A stretch of 64,000 bases of DNA, from assembly GCA_017430135.1 (NCBI GenBank), contig JAFRNM010000018.1, positions 124,001 to 188,000 on the forward strand. Direction: 5' to 3'. A program made the position numbers and the translations under genes. The first letter of the stretch is position 1; the number at the start of each line of letters is the position of its first letter. The stretch is from Clostridia bacterium (lineage in GTDB: Bacteria > Bacillota > Clostridia > TANB77 > CAG-508). The notes beneath the pieces were generated by a model that was given only the letters and a program-made list of their open reading frames with translations, was not told where the DNA came from and made no database searches. Positions 54,901 to 63,931 of this stretch are shown here, piece after piece.

Positions 54901-57019
54901 TTATGAAATTCAAGAAATTAAAACATTAGATGGTTTAGTATTAGATGATACAAAACACGAAATAAAATTTACTCAAAGAGATACTATTACAAAAGTTTAT
55001 ACTGAAACAAGAAATTTAGTAAATGACACTACCTTAACAGAAATATCAAAACAAGATATTACTGGTGATAAAGAATTAGAAGGTGCAAAATTGCAAGTAA
55101 TTGATTCTGATGGCAATGTTTTGGATGAATGGACTTCTACAGATAAACCACATTATATTGAAGGTTTAACAGTAGGAAAAGAGTACATTTTAAGAGAAAC
55201 TATTGCACCAAATGGATTCGTTAAAGCTACAGATATTAAATTTAGAATAGAAAATACTACTGAAACTCATAAAATAAAAATGATTGATAAAGTAGTTGAA
55301 ATGACTAAAATTGATATTGGTGGCGATGAATTGGAAGGTGCAAGAATCCAAGTATTTGATAAGGATAATAACTTAATAGATGAATGGATTTCTTCTAAAG
55401 AACCTCATAAAATAAACGGATTAACCGAAAACGAATCTTATAGATTACATGAGGAGGTAGCAATTGAAGGATATGTCAAAGCTACAGATATTCAATTTAC
55501 AGTTACAGAGGATAAAGAAACTCAAAAAGTACAGATGATTGATAAAATAGTAGAAATGACAAAAACTGATATTGGTGGTAATGAAGTTGAAGGTGCTGAA
55601 ATGTCTGTAACAGATGAAAATGGTGAAGTAGTTGATAGTTGGACTTCTACAAAAGAACCACATCACATCTCTGGATTAGAAGAAGGAAAAACTTATGTAC
55701 TTCACGAATTAGTTGCACCAGATGGATTTGTCAAAGCTACAGATGTTGAATTTACAGTTACAGAAGATAAAGAAACTCAAAAAGTAGAAATGATTGACAA
55801 AGTGGTAGAAATGACAAAAACCGATATTGGTGGCGAAGAATTAGAAGGTGCAAAAATCCAAGTATTTGACAAAGATAATAACCTAGTAGATGAATGGGTA
55901 TCTTCTAAAGAACCACACAGAATAAATAATTTAGTAGAAAATGAAACATACAAATTACACGAGGAAGTAGCAATTGAGGGATATGTCAAAGCTACTGATG
56001 TAGAGTTTACAGTTACAGAAGATAAGGAAACTCAAAAGCTACAGATGATTGACAAAATAGTTGAAATGACTAAAGTTGATATTGGTGGTAAGGAATTAGA
56101 GGGTGCAAAAATCCAGGTATTTGACAAAGATAATAACCTAGTAGATGAATGGGTATCTTCTAAAGAACCACACAGAATAAACAATTTAGTTGAAAACGAA
56201 ACATATACACTACACGAGGAGGTAGCAATTGAAGGATATGTTAAAGCTACAGATGTTGAATTTACAGTTACAGAAGATAAAGAAACACAAAAGCTACAAA
56301 TGATTGATAAAATAGTTCAAGTTACTAAAACTGACTTAACGAATGGTGAAGAATTGGAAGGTGCTGAATTAGTTGTTACAGATGAGGATGGAAATGTTAT
56401 TGATGAGTGGACTTCAACAAAAGAACCACATCATATTTCTGGATTAGAGGAAGGCAAAACTTATACTCTAACTGAAAAAACTGCTCCTTATGGGTACGAA
56501 ACTACAGAAAGCATTATATTCACAGTTACAGAAGATAAAGAAACACAAGCTATAGAAATGAAAGATATGCCTATTCTTAAAACTATAAGAATTATAAAGG
56601 CAGATAGTTCTACTAAAGAAGTAATAAAAGATGATTTCAAATTTGGAATCTATGAAGATGCAGAATGTACTAAACTTATTAAAGAAGTAAAATCAAATAA
56701 AGAGGATGGTACTGTTACATTTGAAGATTTGAGATTTGGAACATACTATATCAAAGAATCAAAACAACCTAATGGCTATCAATTATCAGATAAAGTTTTA
56801 AAACTAGAAATTAATGATAAAGGTGTATTCATTGATAATACTGAAATAGAAGAAAAAGATGAAATTTATAGCTTTACTTTCTATAACGAATTAATCCCAA
56901 AGGTTCAAACTGGTAATGAAATAAGTTATATATTACTTGCAACATTAATGGGGTTATCAGTAATTGGTATAACTACAGGAATTGTAGTATTAAAGAGAAA
57001 AAATAGAAAAGATAAATAA
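51959..57019 (+). CDS. Thioester-domain / Cna-B repeat adhesin (SpaA-type pilin-like), sortase-anchored
   Basis: A 1686-residue surface protein. The signal peptide (~1-32) ends near SSFAA. Residues ~40-160 are a thioester-type domain with the cysteine in VFCTQRGIKSP and the glutamine in CATQQYVWEYI, which in such domains join to bind host or partner amines covalently. Several Cna-B/SpaA isopeptide domains follow (~310-1010, each ending in E-x-x-x-P-x-GY/GF). Then come six ~85-residue repeats (~1022-1540), each starting near TKTDIGG and ending TEDKETQK. One more Cna-B domain follows, then the sorting signal (IPKVQTGNE), a hydrophobic helix and the RKNRKDK tail. It is presumably attached by the element's sortase and may help cells stick together for mating. 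Confidence 0.88.
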   Translation: MLKMNKSFKKVLATLMLVLMLCNTLPISSFAAYITEMNSDAEFGVISGSLSAYNHELHYAKYDGATYIVFCTQRGIKSPNGSTYQYNSDFIVQINNDRAAYKKIAEMIYFGYTMKHGTGLPSSTQAKKDACATQQYVWEYIHNNIDSSLPAPSRDSWNSSYMSSSIYSSWLNEAENNYNTYHNSNVSFNGGSNKVNVGENATFSDTNGVLASYPSFNESVNGVTFKHSQGSNDLKVEVSSNANSGTASFGSNRFRIYRLMPNGESYNSSTMNSYLYFEFESGSIQNLMFSNFVDPNFFSFNIEIQEGKVSLAKTDSTGTKVSGCKFGLYKDERCTQEVATATTDNSGNILFNHLVPGTFYVKELSVPQGYLLNTEFKRVVVENGKTSSVSYQNSEPTGEIRIYKISENGDKVKDAEFTIKAAETIKNVSGSKTFYTQGQVVATIRSNNDGVASQTGLPMGKYEVQEKNAPQGYLLNETVYPANLEYKNSTTPIVEIKIEGVVNHEPTGTISIVKKDTQTGSVPQGDASLENAVYKVYANEDIYNVARTKKFYSKGDLVATRTTDNKGIAQEVNNLPLGHYIVKEETASKGYLLDTQVYDAKLEYKDQYTKVISKAITSNEVVKKQQIHIYKSGIKVQSGLVDGLEGAEFTIKLYSDVQKALNAGYSYEEIWNGIDEYGNSVTVNSTRVAEAQVIAPSYQTVVTDENGNAYTKKLPFGKYITKETKTPKDFFTAEDFTFTISQDESEISEVAQKVKDLFVNNEQMETYVKLVKKDADSGKIVSLTSATFQIKATKDIYDRGNGKIVYKKGEVITQKVGSTVYNSFTTNSKNIVVPDKSYTNKKEDNGTVITPLMLPVGSYEITEIQIPTGYLQLENPVKFTVDGVRDYDKDNEGDYIKEVVVKNAKPFGTLIIDKSIALRENVDTSLIDTSDLSGIQFKFSAKEDVIDPADGSIIYQKGQEIKVYNLDKNGDLKIENIPMGTYEIQEIKTLDGLVLDDTKHEIKFTQRDTITKVYTETRNLVNDTTLTEISKQDITGDKELEGAKLQVIDSDGNVLDEWTSTDKPHYIEGLTVGKEYILRETIAPNGFVKATDIKFRIENTTETHKIKMIDKVVEMTKIDIGGDELEGARIQVFDKDNNLIDEWISSKEPHKINGLTENESYRLHEEVAIEGYVKATDIQFTVTEDKETQKVQMIDKIVEMTKTDIGGNEVEGAEMSVTDENGEVVDSWTSTKEPHHISGLEEGKTYVLHELVAPDGFVKATDVEFTVTEDKETQKVEMIDKVVEMTKTDIGGEELEGAKIQVFDKDNNLVDEWVSSKEPHRINNLVENETYKLHEEVAIEGYVKATDVEFTVTEDKETQKLQMIDKIVEMTKVDIGGKELEGAKIQVFDKDNNLVDEWVSSKEPHRINNLVENETYTLHEEVAIEGYVKATDVEFTVTEDKETQKLQMIDKIVQVTKTDLTNGEELEGAELVVTDEDGNVIDEWTSTKEPHHISGLEEGKTYTLTEKTAPYGYETTESIIFTVTEDKETQAIEMKDMPILKTIRIIKADSSTKEVIKDDFKFGIYEDAECTKLIKEVKSNKEDGTVTFEDLRFGTYYIKESKQPNGYQLSDKVLKLEINDKGVFIDNTEIEEKDEIYSFTFYNELIPKVQTGNEISYILLATLMGLSVIGITTGIVVLKRKNRKDK
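55024..56570 (+). repeat. Six ~255-bp repeats encoding adhesin stalk domains
   Basis: Six consecutive modules of ~85 codons. They fall into two flavours: QVFDKDNN...EEVAIEGYVKA (copies 2, 4 and 5) and VTDE(N/D)G...EEGKTY (copies 3 and 6), with copy 1 more diverged. Copies 4 and 5 are almost identical at DNA level. Confidence 0.8.
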
Positions 57020-57024
57020 TTTTT

Positions 57025-57055
57025 GAGTGGGTATTCCCCACTCTTTCTTTTCTTT
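57025..57055 (+). terminator. Terminator of the adhesin gene
   Basis: GAGTGGG-TATTC-CCCACTC followed by TTTCTTTTCTTTT. Confidence 0.85.
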
Positions 57056-57071
57056 TAAAGGAGGGATTTTT

Positions 57072-57473
57072 ATACGAACAAAAATTATTTTTAGTTTTGA
57101 TGATTTGAAAAATATTATATCTTCAAACACAGAAATTGGAACATCTTATTTGATATTGGATGAGCCTTATTTTGTAGATGTTGAAAGACAAGAAAAAGCT
57201 ATGAGAGATATATTTATAGAAATAAGTAAAGTTATTAAGCCTATGAATATTGTAAAACATATTAGCTTTAAAACAAAAGATAAATATACTACTAAACAAA
57301 TCAATGACTTAATTAAGATATTAAGACAAAATACAAATATCTTATTTACTTTATTTAATGCAAAAACTAGGATATGCAATATTTTATTTATAAGCAATAA
57401 AGAAGATTATTTATTAAAACAGCATATTCGTGAATTCTTAAATTTGGAGGAGGCTTTAAATGACAAAATCTGA
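57072..57473 (+). CDS. Hypothetical protein of the element with non-canonical start
   Basis: A ~133-residue protein beginning (after the start) RTKIIFSFDDLKNIISSNTE. It has no family I recognise and looks like an alpha/beta cytoplasmic domain. The frame opens at GTG 57027, but that codon lies inside the preceding terminator hairpin. A strong AAAGGAGGG at 57057-57065 points to initiation at ATA 57072 (7-nt spacing) or ATT 57066; no ATG, GTG or TTG lies there. It overlaps the next gene by 14 bp. Confidence 0.5.
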   Translation: MRTKIIFSFDDLKNIISSNTEIGTSYLILDEPYFVDVERQEKAMRDIFIEISKVIKPMNIVKHISFKTKDKYTTKQINDLIKILRQNTNILFTLFNAKTRICNILFISNKEDYLLKQHIREFLNLEEALNDKI

Positions 57474-57906
57474 TGTTAGAATTGTTACAAGTATTAAAGG
57501 TTTGGAAAAATTAAAAGAATATATAAATAATTATATAAAAGAACATTCATATAATAGAGAATTAACTAATATTTTAGACAATCCTGATCTGAAATATGAG
57601 AGTAATAGACAATGTTATTTGGGATGGAATAATTATAATTGGAATGAATATTCAAATGAAAATGTAGAATTAGTTATGAATGGATTATTTGAATTAGCAG
57701 ATAATAATTATTCATACAGATTTTATAGACTTGGCGAAGAAAAAGATGAGTATGAAGAATATTCATATACTTCCACATTAGAAGGTGAAGAAGATTTAGA
57801 ATATCCTAATATAACAAGACAATTTGATGATAGATATGTGTGTGATGTTTTACACAGAGAAAAGCAAAATGCTGATTTAAGTAAGGAAGATTTTGATTAT
57901 GAGTGA
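57460..57906 (+). CDS. Hypothetical protein of the element
   Basis: A 148-residue acidic protein rich in Tyr and Asn (GWNNYNWNEYSNENVEL) with no recognised family and no membrane segment. GGAGG precedes ATG 57460. Its last codons overlap the primase gene, so the two are coupled and may act together in element DNA processing. Confidence 0.5.
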   Translation: MTKSDVRIVTSIKGLEKLKEYINNYIKEHSYNRELTNILDNPDLKYESNRQCYLGWNNYNWNEYSNENVELVMNGLFELADNNYSYRFYRLGEEKDEYEEYSYTSTLEGEEDLEYPNITRQFDDRYVCDVLHREKQNADLSKEDFDYE

Positions 57907-60253
57907 TGTATATGAGGAAATATTAAGTAGTTCCAATATTCAAACAATATTAGAACATTATGGATTAAATATATCTAAAAATAAATGCCTCTGCCCTTTT
58001 CATAATGATACTAACCCATCTATGAGTATTCATACTGGGAAAGGAATTGCACATTGTTTCTCTTGTGGAGCTGGTGGAAATGCTGTTTCTTTCATACAAA
58101 AATATGAAAGTGAAATAAATAATAATCCTATATCTTTTCGAGAGGCAATGCAAAAAGCAATTGATATACAAGGATTAAATATAACAATTCCATCTAGCAA
58201 TTATTCTCCACTAACAGAAGAACAAAAGCAATTTCAAAGGCAAACTGGTATATTAAGAGATGTATTGAATCTTAATGAGAGAAATCTAAAAATCAATAAT
58301 TCAGAAAGTAAAAAAGCATTGGAGTATTTGAAAAATAGGCATATATCTTTAAATACAATAAATTATTTTCATATTGGATATGCTCCAAATAATAAAACAT
58401 ATATTACTGAAACATTAAGTAAAAAATATGAAACAAAGGATTTAGTGGATTTAGGCATTTCAAAAATAGATGAAAAAGGTAATATTTTAGATGTCTTTAA
58501 TGAAAGAATAACCATACCTATTTTTGATGAGAACGGAAATCCTGTCGGTTTTGGAGCTAGGACAATAAATAATGCTATCAAACCAAAATATTTGAATACA
58601 AAGGCAAATAAATTGTTCAATAAGAGTAAATTATTATTTAATTTTCATCAAGCGAAATCCTATGCAAGAAATGATGAAATAATTATAGTTGAAGGCTATA
58701 TGGATGTTATTAGTAGCAAAGAAATGAAAATGGATAATGTAGTAGGAACAATGGGAACAGCCTTAACAAAAGAACATATCGAAATGTTAAAGAAACTAAA
58801 GTGTGATGTTATACTAGCTTTAGACAATGATGAGCCTGGTAAAGATGCTATGGCGAGAATTATTCCAGAATTACAAAAAGCAAAACTAAAAGTAGATGTT
58901 ATAGATATTTCAAAACTTGGTAATTATAAAGATTTTGGCGACTTGCAAATTGCAGGAATGTCAAGAGAAAAAATTTATCAAGCAAAAATATCGGCATTTA
59001 CTTTTTTAATGCAACAAAATTATATTAAAAATAATGAATTAACAGTAGAAAATATCCACAGTATATACAATAAAATGTGGAAAGATGGTCTTATAAAAGA
59101 CACAAAAGATATTTTAAATTTTAAGGAATATATTATGCGAAATACAAAATTTAAAGATGATGAAATTGAAAATATAATCAATCCTAAAAAGGTTGATAAA
59201 CCAAAAGAAAATGTTATTGATAGATATAAGGATGTTTTATTTTATTCTTACATAAAAGAATTAATAAAAAGCTATGCTATCAAGCACGAAGATACTATTT
59301 TATTAAAGTATATTGAATTAGATAAGCTACAATCAAGTTATTTAATGACTTCTTTAAATAATACAGAATTTTTAAAAGATGGTGAACTAACTATCAATAT
59401 TGGTGGCTATATACGAGATTTTCTTTTCAAATCAGAGGATTATATAAATTTCAAAAATAATAAAGTTTTTATTTTAGATAATTTATTAAATAATGTTAAA
59501 ACTTTTGATAATCAAGGTAAAGAAGTTGATCTGAACCTTACTATAGAACAAAAAGAAATGGTTATTAAACAATATAATGAAAGTTTTGATGCCTCAATTA
59601 GAGAATATATCGAGAATCATCCAGAAGAATTTGAAGAAATGTTTATTGCGACTAATAGTGAGCAATTTAAAAAATTATTTCCTAAAACCTATGAAGAAAA
59701 TATGAGAGATTCTTCTATAAATAATTTCAAAAATAATGGAACAATGGGAGTAATTAAGTATGCCGCAGCATTTTCAAATGATATAAAGGACAAACTGGAT
59801 AGAAGATATGTAAATAATGACACATTTAAAACTTTATTAGTATTTAATAATAACAAAAACATTCTAGGATTAACAGCAGATAATATCAAGAAAGAAAAGA
59901 CAGAAAAAGAGATTCAAAAGGTTAAAGAAAAGGTTGTAGAAAAAGAAGAAACCAAGAAAAAAACAAATTCTATTTTTATAAATTTGTCTGGTAAAGAAAG
60001 AGAATCTTATCGAGGAATATATCTTCCAGTAGACGAGCAAAATCAAATATTTATACCTAAAACACTTTATAAAAAGAATGATAAAAAACTTGAAATATTA
60101 AATAGCGAATCTAATAATGCAAGAATGAGTGAATATAAAATAGACAATAACGAACAAAAGATGAAATTCTTTTCTAAACTAAGTTTAGAGGACTTTTATC
60201 ATAAATATATTAATCTATACGAATTTCAAATGGAAAAAGAGGTGATGGCTTAA
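57899..60253 (+). CDS. DNA primase (CHC2 zinc finger, TOPRIM) of the element
   Basis: A 784-residue DnaG-type primase. The N-terminal CHC2 zinc finger reads CLCPFHNDTNPSMSIHTGKG then AHCFSCGAGG (residues ~28-65). The catalytic core has IPIFDENGNPVGFGAR and the TOPRIM motifs EGYMDVIS (near 265) and LALDNDEPGKDA (near 305). The remaining C-terminal half is helical and unlike chromosomal DnaG. It would prime the complementary strand after conjugative transfer or during element replication. I prefer ATG 57899; an in-frame ATG at 57893 is two codons upstream. The stop codon overlaps the following start. Confidence 0.88.
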   Translation: MSDVYEEILSSSNIQTILEHYGLNISKNKCLCPFHNDTNPSMSIHTGKGIAHCFSCGAGGNAVSFIQKYESEINNNPISFREAMQKAIDIQGLNITIPSSNYSPLTEEQKQFQRQTGILRDVLNLNERNLKINNSESKKALEYLKNRHISLNTINYFHIGYAPNNKTYITETLSKKYETKDLVDLGISKIDEKGNILDVFNERITIPIFDENGNPVGFGARTINNAIKPKYLNTKANKLFNKSKLLFNFHQAKSYARNDEIIIVEGYMDVISSKEMKMDNVVGTMGTALTKEHIEMLKKLKCDVILALDNDEPGKDAMARIIPELQKAKLKVDVIDISKLGNYKDFGDLQIAGMSREKIYQAKISAFTFLMQQNYIKNNELTVENIHSIYNKMWKDGLIKDTKDILNFKEYIMRNTKFKDDEIENIINPKKVDKPKENVIDRYKDVLFYSYIKELIKSYAIKHEDTILLKYIELDKLQSSYLMTSLNNTEFLKDGELTINIGGYIRDFLFKSEDYINFKNNKVFILDNLLNNVKTFDNQGKEVDLNLTIEQKEMVIKQYNESFDASIREYIENHPEEFEEMFIATNSEQFKKLFPKTYEENMRDSSINNFKNNGTMGVIKYAAAFSNDIKDKLDRRYVNNDTFKTLLVFNNNKNILGLTADNIKKEKTEKEIQKVKEKVVEKEETKKKTNSIFINLSGKERESYRGIYLPVDEQNQIFIPKTLYKKNDKKLEILNSESNNARMSEYKIDNNEQKMKFFSKLSLEDFYHKYINLYEFQMEKEVMA

Positions 60254-61503
60254 TGCAGGCAAGTAATAAATCAGATGCTACACAAGTTTATGAGGGTGCT
60301 GTAAAATCATCAAGAACTGGTACAAAAGGAGCTTTTAAATATTTATTAAAACCACTTACTATATTTGGCTATCATTATTTTGTAGAGGGTATTCGTGCTG
60401 TGCAAAAAGATGGGCCAACAAAGGAATTAGAAAAATTAACTAATTTATCTTATGATGAAACAATTAGAGTTATGGAAAAATGTCAAAGAGATGGTATTAG
60501 AGTTGTCGCTAGTGAAAGAAAACTAGATTCCGACAATAGTGAATTTGGTAAGAAAAAATCTATGTATCAACAAAAAAGAATTACAAAATATGCTCGTAGA
60601 ATAAAACTAATTAGTAATTTTAAATCAAATCACCCTACAATTGCAAAATATATTGGGTTAAATAAATTAATGAAAATTGCTGAACATAAACAAAATGAAC
60701 AAGTTAAAAAACATAAAGAAAAGCATTTTAATATTTATTTTAATAAATCAAAAGCAGCATATATGGGAAATAGAATTGCTGATATTTTAGAATATAGAAT
60801 GGGAGTTTCTAAAGAATTATTTGATAAAGATGTAAAAGATGCAATTGAGGAAATAAGAGATAAAGGAATGAATCTAAACTCTCAACAATTAAGAGATTTT
60901 TCAGAAAAATTCAAATTGCATGAAATGGGTGAAGTTGAAATTGATGATTTTACAAATGATTATTGTATTCACGAAGTACCATTTGCATCATTTATGAATA
61001 TTGAAGATGAATTAGAAAGTAGCAATATTCCTTATGGTGTAAAAGTTATTACTAATGAAGATGATGAAAAAATAGCACACATATACTTTGAGAATAAACA
61101 TTTAGAAAGATATAATGAATTAAGATTCAATACTGTAGGTCAAATCCATGTTTACGGAAAAGATAATAAAAATCTACAATGGAATATAAAATCAAAAGAT
61201 GAAATTATATCTTTTACTACAAAAACAGGTGAGCAAGAAAAACAAACTTATGAAGTATTATCTGGTAAAGATTATATTATGAAAAGACAAGAAAATGAAT
61301 GTCTTTGGACGGTTCTAAAAGCTGACTTGAAAGAACTCGCAGAAAAAGAAAAAAAAAGAGATGTAGTAGGTGAAGATTTAGAAAGATTGCATACTTTTGA
61401 AGAATTAGAAAAATCTGTAGATAACTCCCCTACAATTTCTGAAAATGTAAAAGACATTGAAGTTAATTTTGACAATGATATTGAAAAAGAAGTAGGTGAT
61501 TAA
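60253..61503 (+). CDS. PcfB/DUF3801-like conjugation protein, extended
   Basis: A 416-residue protein just upstream of virD4, the place of PcfB (DUF3801) in Tn1549-like and pCF10-like systems. Residues ~20-125 fit that family's start (GTKGAFKYLLKPLTIFGYHY, LSYDETIRVMEKCQRDGIRVV), which works with the coupling protein to select DNA for transfer. At 416 residues it is much longer than the usual ~150; the rest contains a basic central part (HKEKHFNIYFNKSKAAYMGN) and a C-terminal region with no recognised domain. The start overlaps the primase stop codon. Family assignment is mainly from context. Confidence 0.5.
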   Translation: MQASNKSDATQVYEGAVKSSRTGTKGAFKYLLKPLTIFGYHYFVEGIRAVQKDGPTKELEKLTNLSYDETIRVMEKCQRDGIRVVASERKLDSDNSEFGKKKSMYQQKRITKYARRIKLISNFKSNHPTIAKYIGLNKLMKIAEHKQNEQVKKHKEKHFNIYFNKSKAAYMGNRIADILEYRMGVSKELFDKDVKDAIEEIRDKGMNLNSQQLRDFSEKFKLHEMGEVEIDDFTNDYCIHEVPFASFMNIEDELESSNIPYGVKVITNEDDEKIAHIYFENKHLERYNELRFNTVGQIHVYGKDNKNLQWNIKSKDEIISFTTKTGEQEKQTYEVLSGKDYIMKRQENECLWTVLKADLKELAEKEKKRDVVGEDLERLHTFEELEKSVDNSPTISENVKDIEVNFDNDIEKEVGD

Positions 61504-61912
61504 AATAGAAAAATTATCAGAAATAGCTTATTTTAACATTGGTAATACTGAATATTATGAAGGTTATCATATAAAAGGTAAAACTTGGAATGGATGGGCT
61601 ATGCCTTACTTTGAAAAAAGAATTGCAGACCTTATAAAGCATAATTTCTCATCAAGCAATTTTCAAATAGTTTATGATAAATATACTGATTGCTATATAT
61701 GTAAAACTATTGAGAATGACAAAGTTTCACAAGTTGATATGGCAGAGAAAAAAATAATAAATACTAAAGATGGTGAAAAAGAAGTATATGATTTTGGTTC
61801 TATAGGATGGACTTGGGATTCATATACTCTTGATGAGGCAAAAGAACAATATAATGCAAATATTATAAAAAATAAAAAAGAAAAAGAAGAATTAATTGAT
61901 TTAGATTATTAA
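61496..61912 (+). CDS. Hypothetical protein of the element
   Basis: A 138-residue protein with a probable GTG start at 61496 overlapping the upstream gene by 8 bp. It has many aromatic residues (KGKTWNGWAMPYFEKRIADL, GSIGWTWDSYTLDEAKEQ) and no membrane segment. The family is not recognised. It lies between the PcfB-like and VirD4 genes. Confidence 0.5.
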   Translation: MIKIEKLSEIAYFNIGNTEYYEGYHIKGKTWNGWAMPYFEKRIADLIKHNFSSSNFQIVYDKYTDCYICKTIENDKVSQVDMAEKKIINTKDGEKEVYDFGSIGWTWDSYTLDEAKEQYNANIIKNKKEKEELIDLDY

Positions 61913-61947
61913 TTTTTAAAATAAAAAAGGATGGTGATGCCTATAAT

Positions 61948-63931
61948 ATGCTCGTAAAGAAAGAGAAAAACAGGTCAATTATACTTTTGATTATAGTATT
62001 TATTATTATATCTTACTATATGATGAGAGTTACAACATTAGTTAGTTCTAATGGTGGTAATTGGAATCTTGATTTCTTTTCTATTGCTCTTAATGAATTA
62101 TATAAAATAAACACTCCACTAGATATTCAAGGGAAAAACCTTTTAATATCTGGTGGTGTGTCTTTTTTTGTTTTTATGGTTTATGAAACATATAGACTAC
62201 AAAACAAAAGAAATGTGCAAGAAAATACTTATGGTTCTGCTGAATGGAGAACTCCAAAAGATATTATTAAAAAGCGAGATAAAAACTTTGAAAATAATAT
62301 GATTCTTACACAAACCGAACTAATTTCAAGGAATATGAAAATTAGTGGAATGAATCGCCATGTAATTTTACTAGGTAGACCGGGCACTCGGAAAATCTCG
62401 ATATTATTTTAAACCTAACTTATTAAATGCTAATGGCAATACAATAATCGTTACTGATCCGAAAGCCGAACTCCTTAGAGATTGTGGATATTCGCTAAAA
62501 CAAAAAGGATATACAATTAAAGTTTTAAATTTGGATGATAAAACTACATCAAATCATTATAATCCTTTAGTTTATATTAAAGAATTAAAAACTTTTGATG
62601 AAGTATTAGAAGATACATCTCCTCATCATAAAATACAAGAGGATGATGTTATGACCTTAATTAATACTTTAATGGCTAATACTAAAAGCGAAAATATAGA
62701 AAATACAAGTGGCGATCCTTTCTGGGAAAAATCAGAAATGATTTTCTTACAATCCCTATTTTATTATGTTATAAGGCATTATGATAAAAGACATCAAAAT
62801 TTTACAGAAATATTGAAGTTGATTCGTTTAAGTAATCCAGATGCTACTGGAGTTTCTGAATTAGATAGATTATTCAATAAATGGGCAAAACAAGAACCAG
62901 ATGCAATTCGGTGTCAAACAATATAAGCATTTTAAAGTAGCAGCCTCTGCTCCTAAAATGATGAGTACAATCATTATGGTAGCAACAGCAAGACTTGCAG
63001 CATTTAACATTAAAGAAATTGCAGAACTTACTGATACTGATGATATGGAATTAGACAGAATTGGTATGCCTACAGATGATAATTCCTCTATACTAAAAGA
63101 AATAAACGAATCTACTGGAAAGAATATAAAGAATGGTAAAATTGCCTATTTTATTGTTACAAAACCGAGTGATTCGACTTTTAACTTTCTTGCAAGTATA
63201 TTCTACACACAAGTATTTGCAATGATAGATGAAAATGCAAAAAGATGTGGAGGAAGTCTAGCAAATCCACTTGAAATATATATGGATGAGTGGGCACAGT
63301 TAGGAGAAATTCCTCGTTTCGTAGAAGAACTTGCTTATTTAAGAGGCTTGAATGTAGGTATTACAATAGGTTTACAATCTCTATCTCAATTAAAAAAGAA
63401 ATATAAAGATAGTTGGGAATCTGTTTTGGATTGCTGTGATACTACATTATTTCTAGGTAGTAATTCAAAGGAAACTTTGGAATATATAGTTGCTCTACTT
63501 CGGTAAAAAAACATGGTATAAAAAATCTACTGGAAGAACATTCTCAAAGCAAGGTTCTAGTAGTACAAATTGGGATATAGTTCGGAAGAGAACTCGCAAC
63601 ATTAGATGAATTGTCTAAGATGCCTAAATGTAATTGTGTTCTTATAATTTCTACAATAGGAGCATTTTACTCTAAATTGTATAATTTAAGGGAACATCCA
63701 AATTATTCACAATTATATGAGCCTTGGGCCAATAATAAAGAAAAATTATATAATCATAAAAAAGAGCTAGAATATCAAGAAAATTCTGATTATAGATTGC
63801 TTTCTGATTCTGGATTATCATTTGCAAAACCTATTGAAAAATTAAAAATAGAAAATGTAGATGAGAAAGAATTGAAGGCTTTAATGCGAACTGGTGTTAT
63901 ACAGTTCGAGGATTTAAAAACAAATAATTAA
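61948..63931 (+). CDS. virD4: VirD4/TraG-type coupling ATPase, read through four CGG frameshifts
   Basis: With one C skipped at each of four CGG codons the gene is a single 659-residue frame (1984-4 bases is divisible by three), the normal size of Tn1549-type coupling proteins. Two membrane helices (~10-30 and ~68-86) precede the ATPase. Walker A reads GRPGT-GKSRYYFKPN, split by the first CGG exactly before its invariant glycine. The Walker B region is IYMDEWAQLGEIPRF, and VTDPKAELLRD and NVGITIGLQSLSQLKKKYKD are family motifs. The other CGGs restore AI-GVKQYKHFK, ALL-GKKTWYK and DIV-GRELATLDEL. It drives DNA to the mating channel. Translated without recoding it ends after ~155 residues, with no ATPase. 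Confidence 0.88.
62389..62391 (+). other. CGG +1 frameshift site 1 in virD4 (Walker A)
   Basis: The frame reads GGC ACT CGG AAA ATC. Skipping the C gives ACT GGA AAA TCT (T-G-K-S), the Walker A core. Confidence 0.92.
62909..62911 (+). other. CGG +1 frameshift site 2 in virD4
   Basis: The frame reads GCA ATT CGG TGT CAA ACA ATA TAA. Skipping the C gives ATT GGT GTC AAA CAA TAT, the conserved KQYK region. Confidence 0.9.
63501..63503 (+). other. CGG +1 frameshift site 3 in virD4
   Basis: The frame reads CTA CTT CGG TAA, so the stop codon is immediate. Skipping the C gives CTT GGT AAA AAA ACA TGG (LGKKTW). Confidence 0.9.
63583..63585 (+). other. CGG +1 frameshift site 4 in virD4
   Basis: The frame reads ATA GTT CGG AAG AGA. 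Skipping the C gives GTT GGA AGA GAA CTC (VGREL), the conserved GREL motif. Confidence 0.9.
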
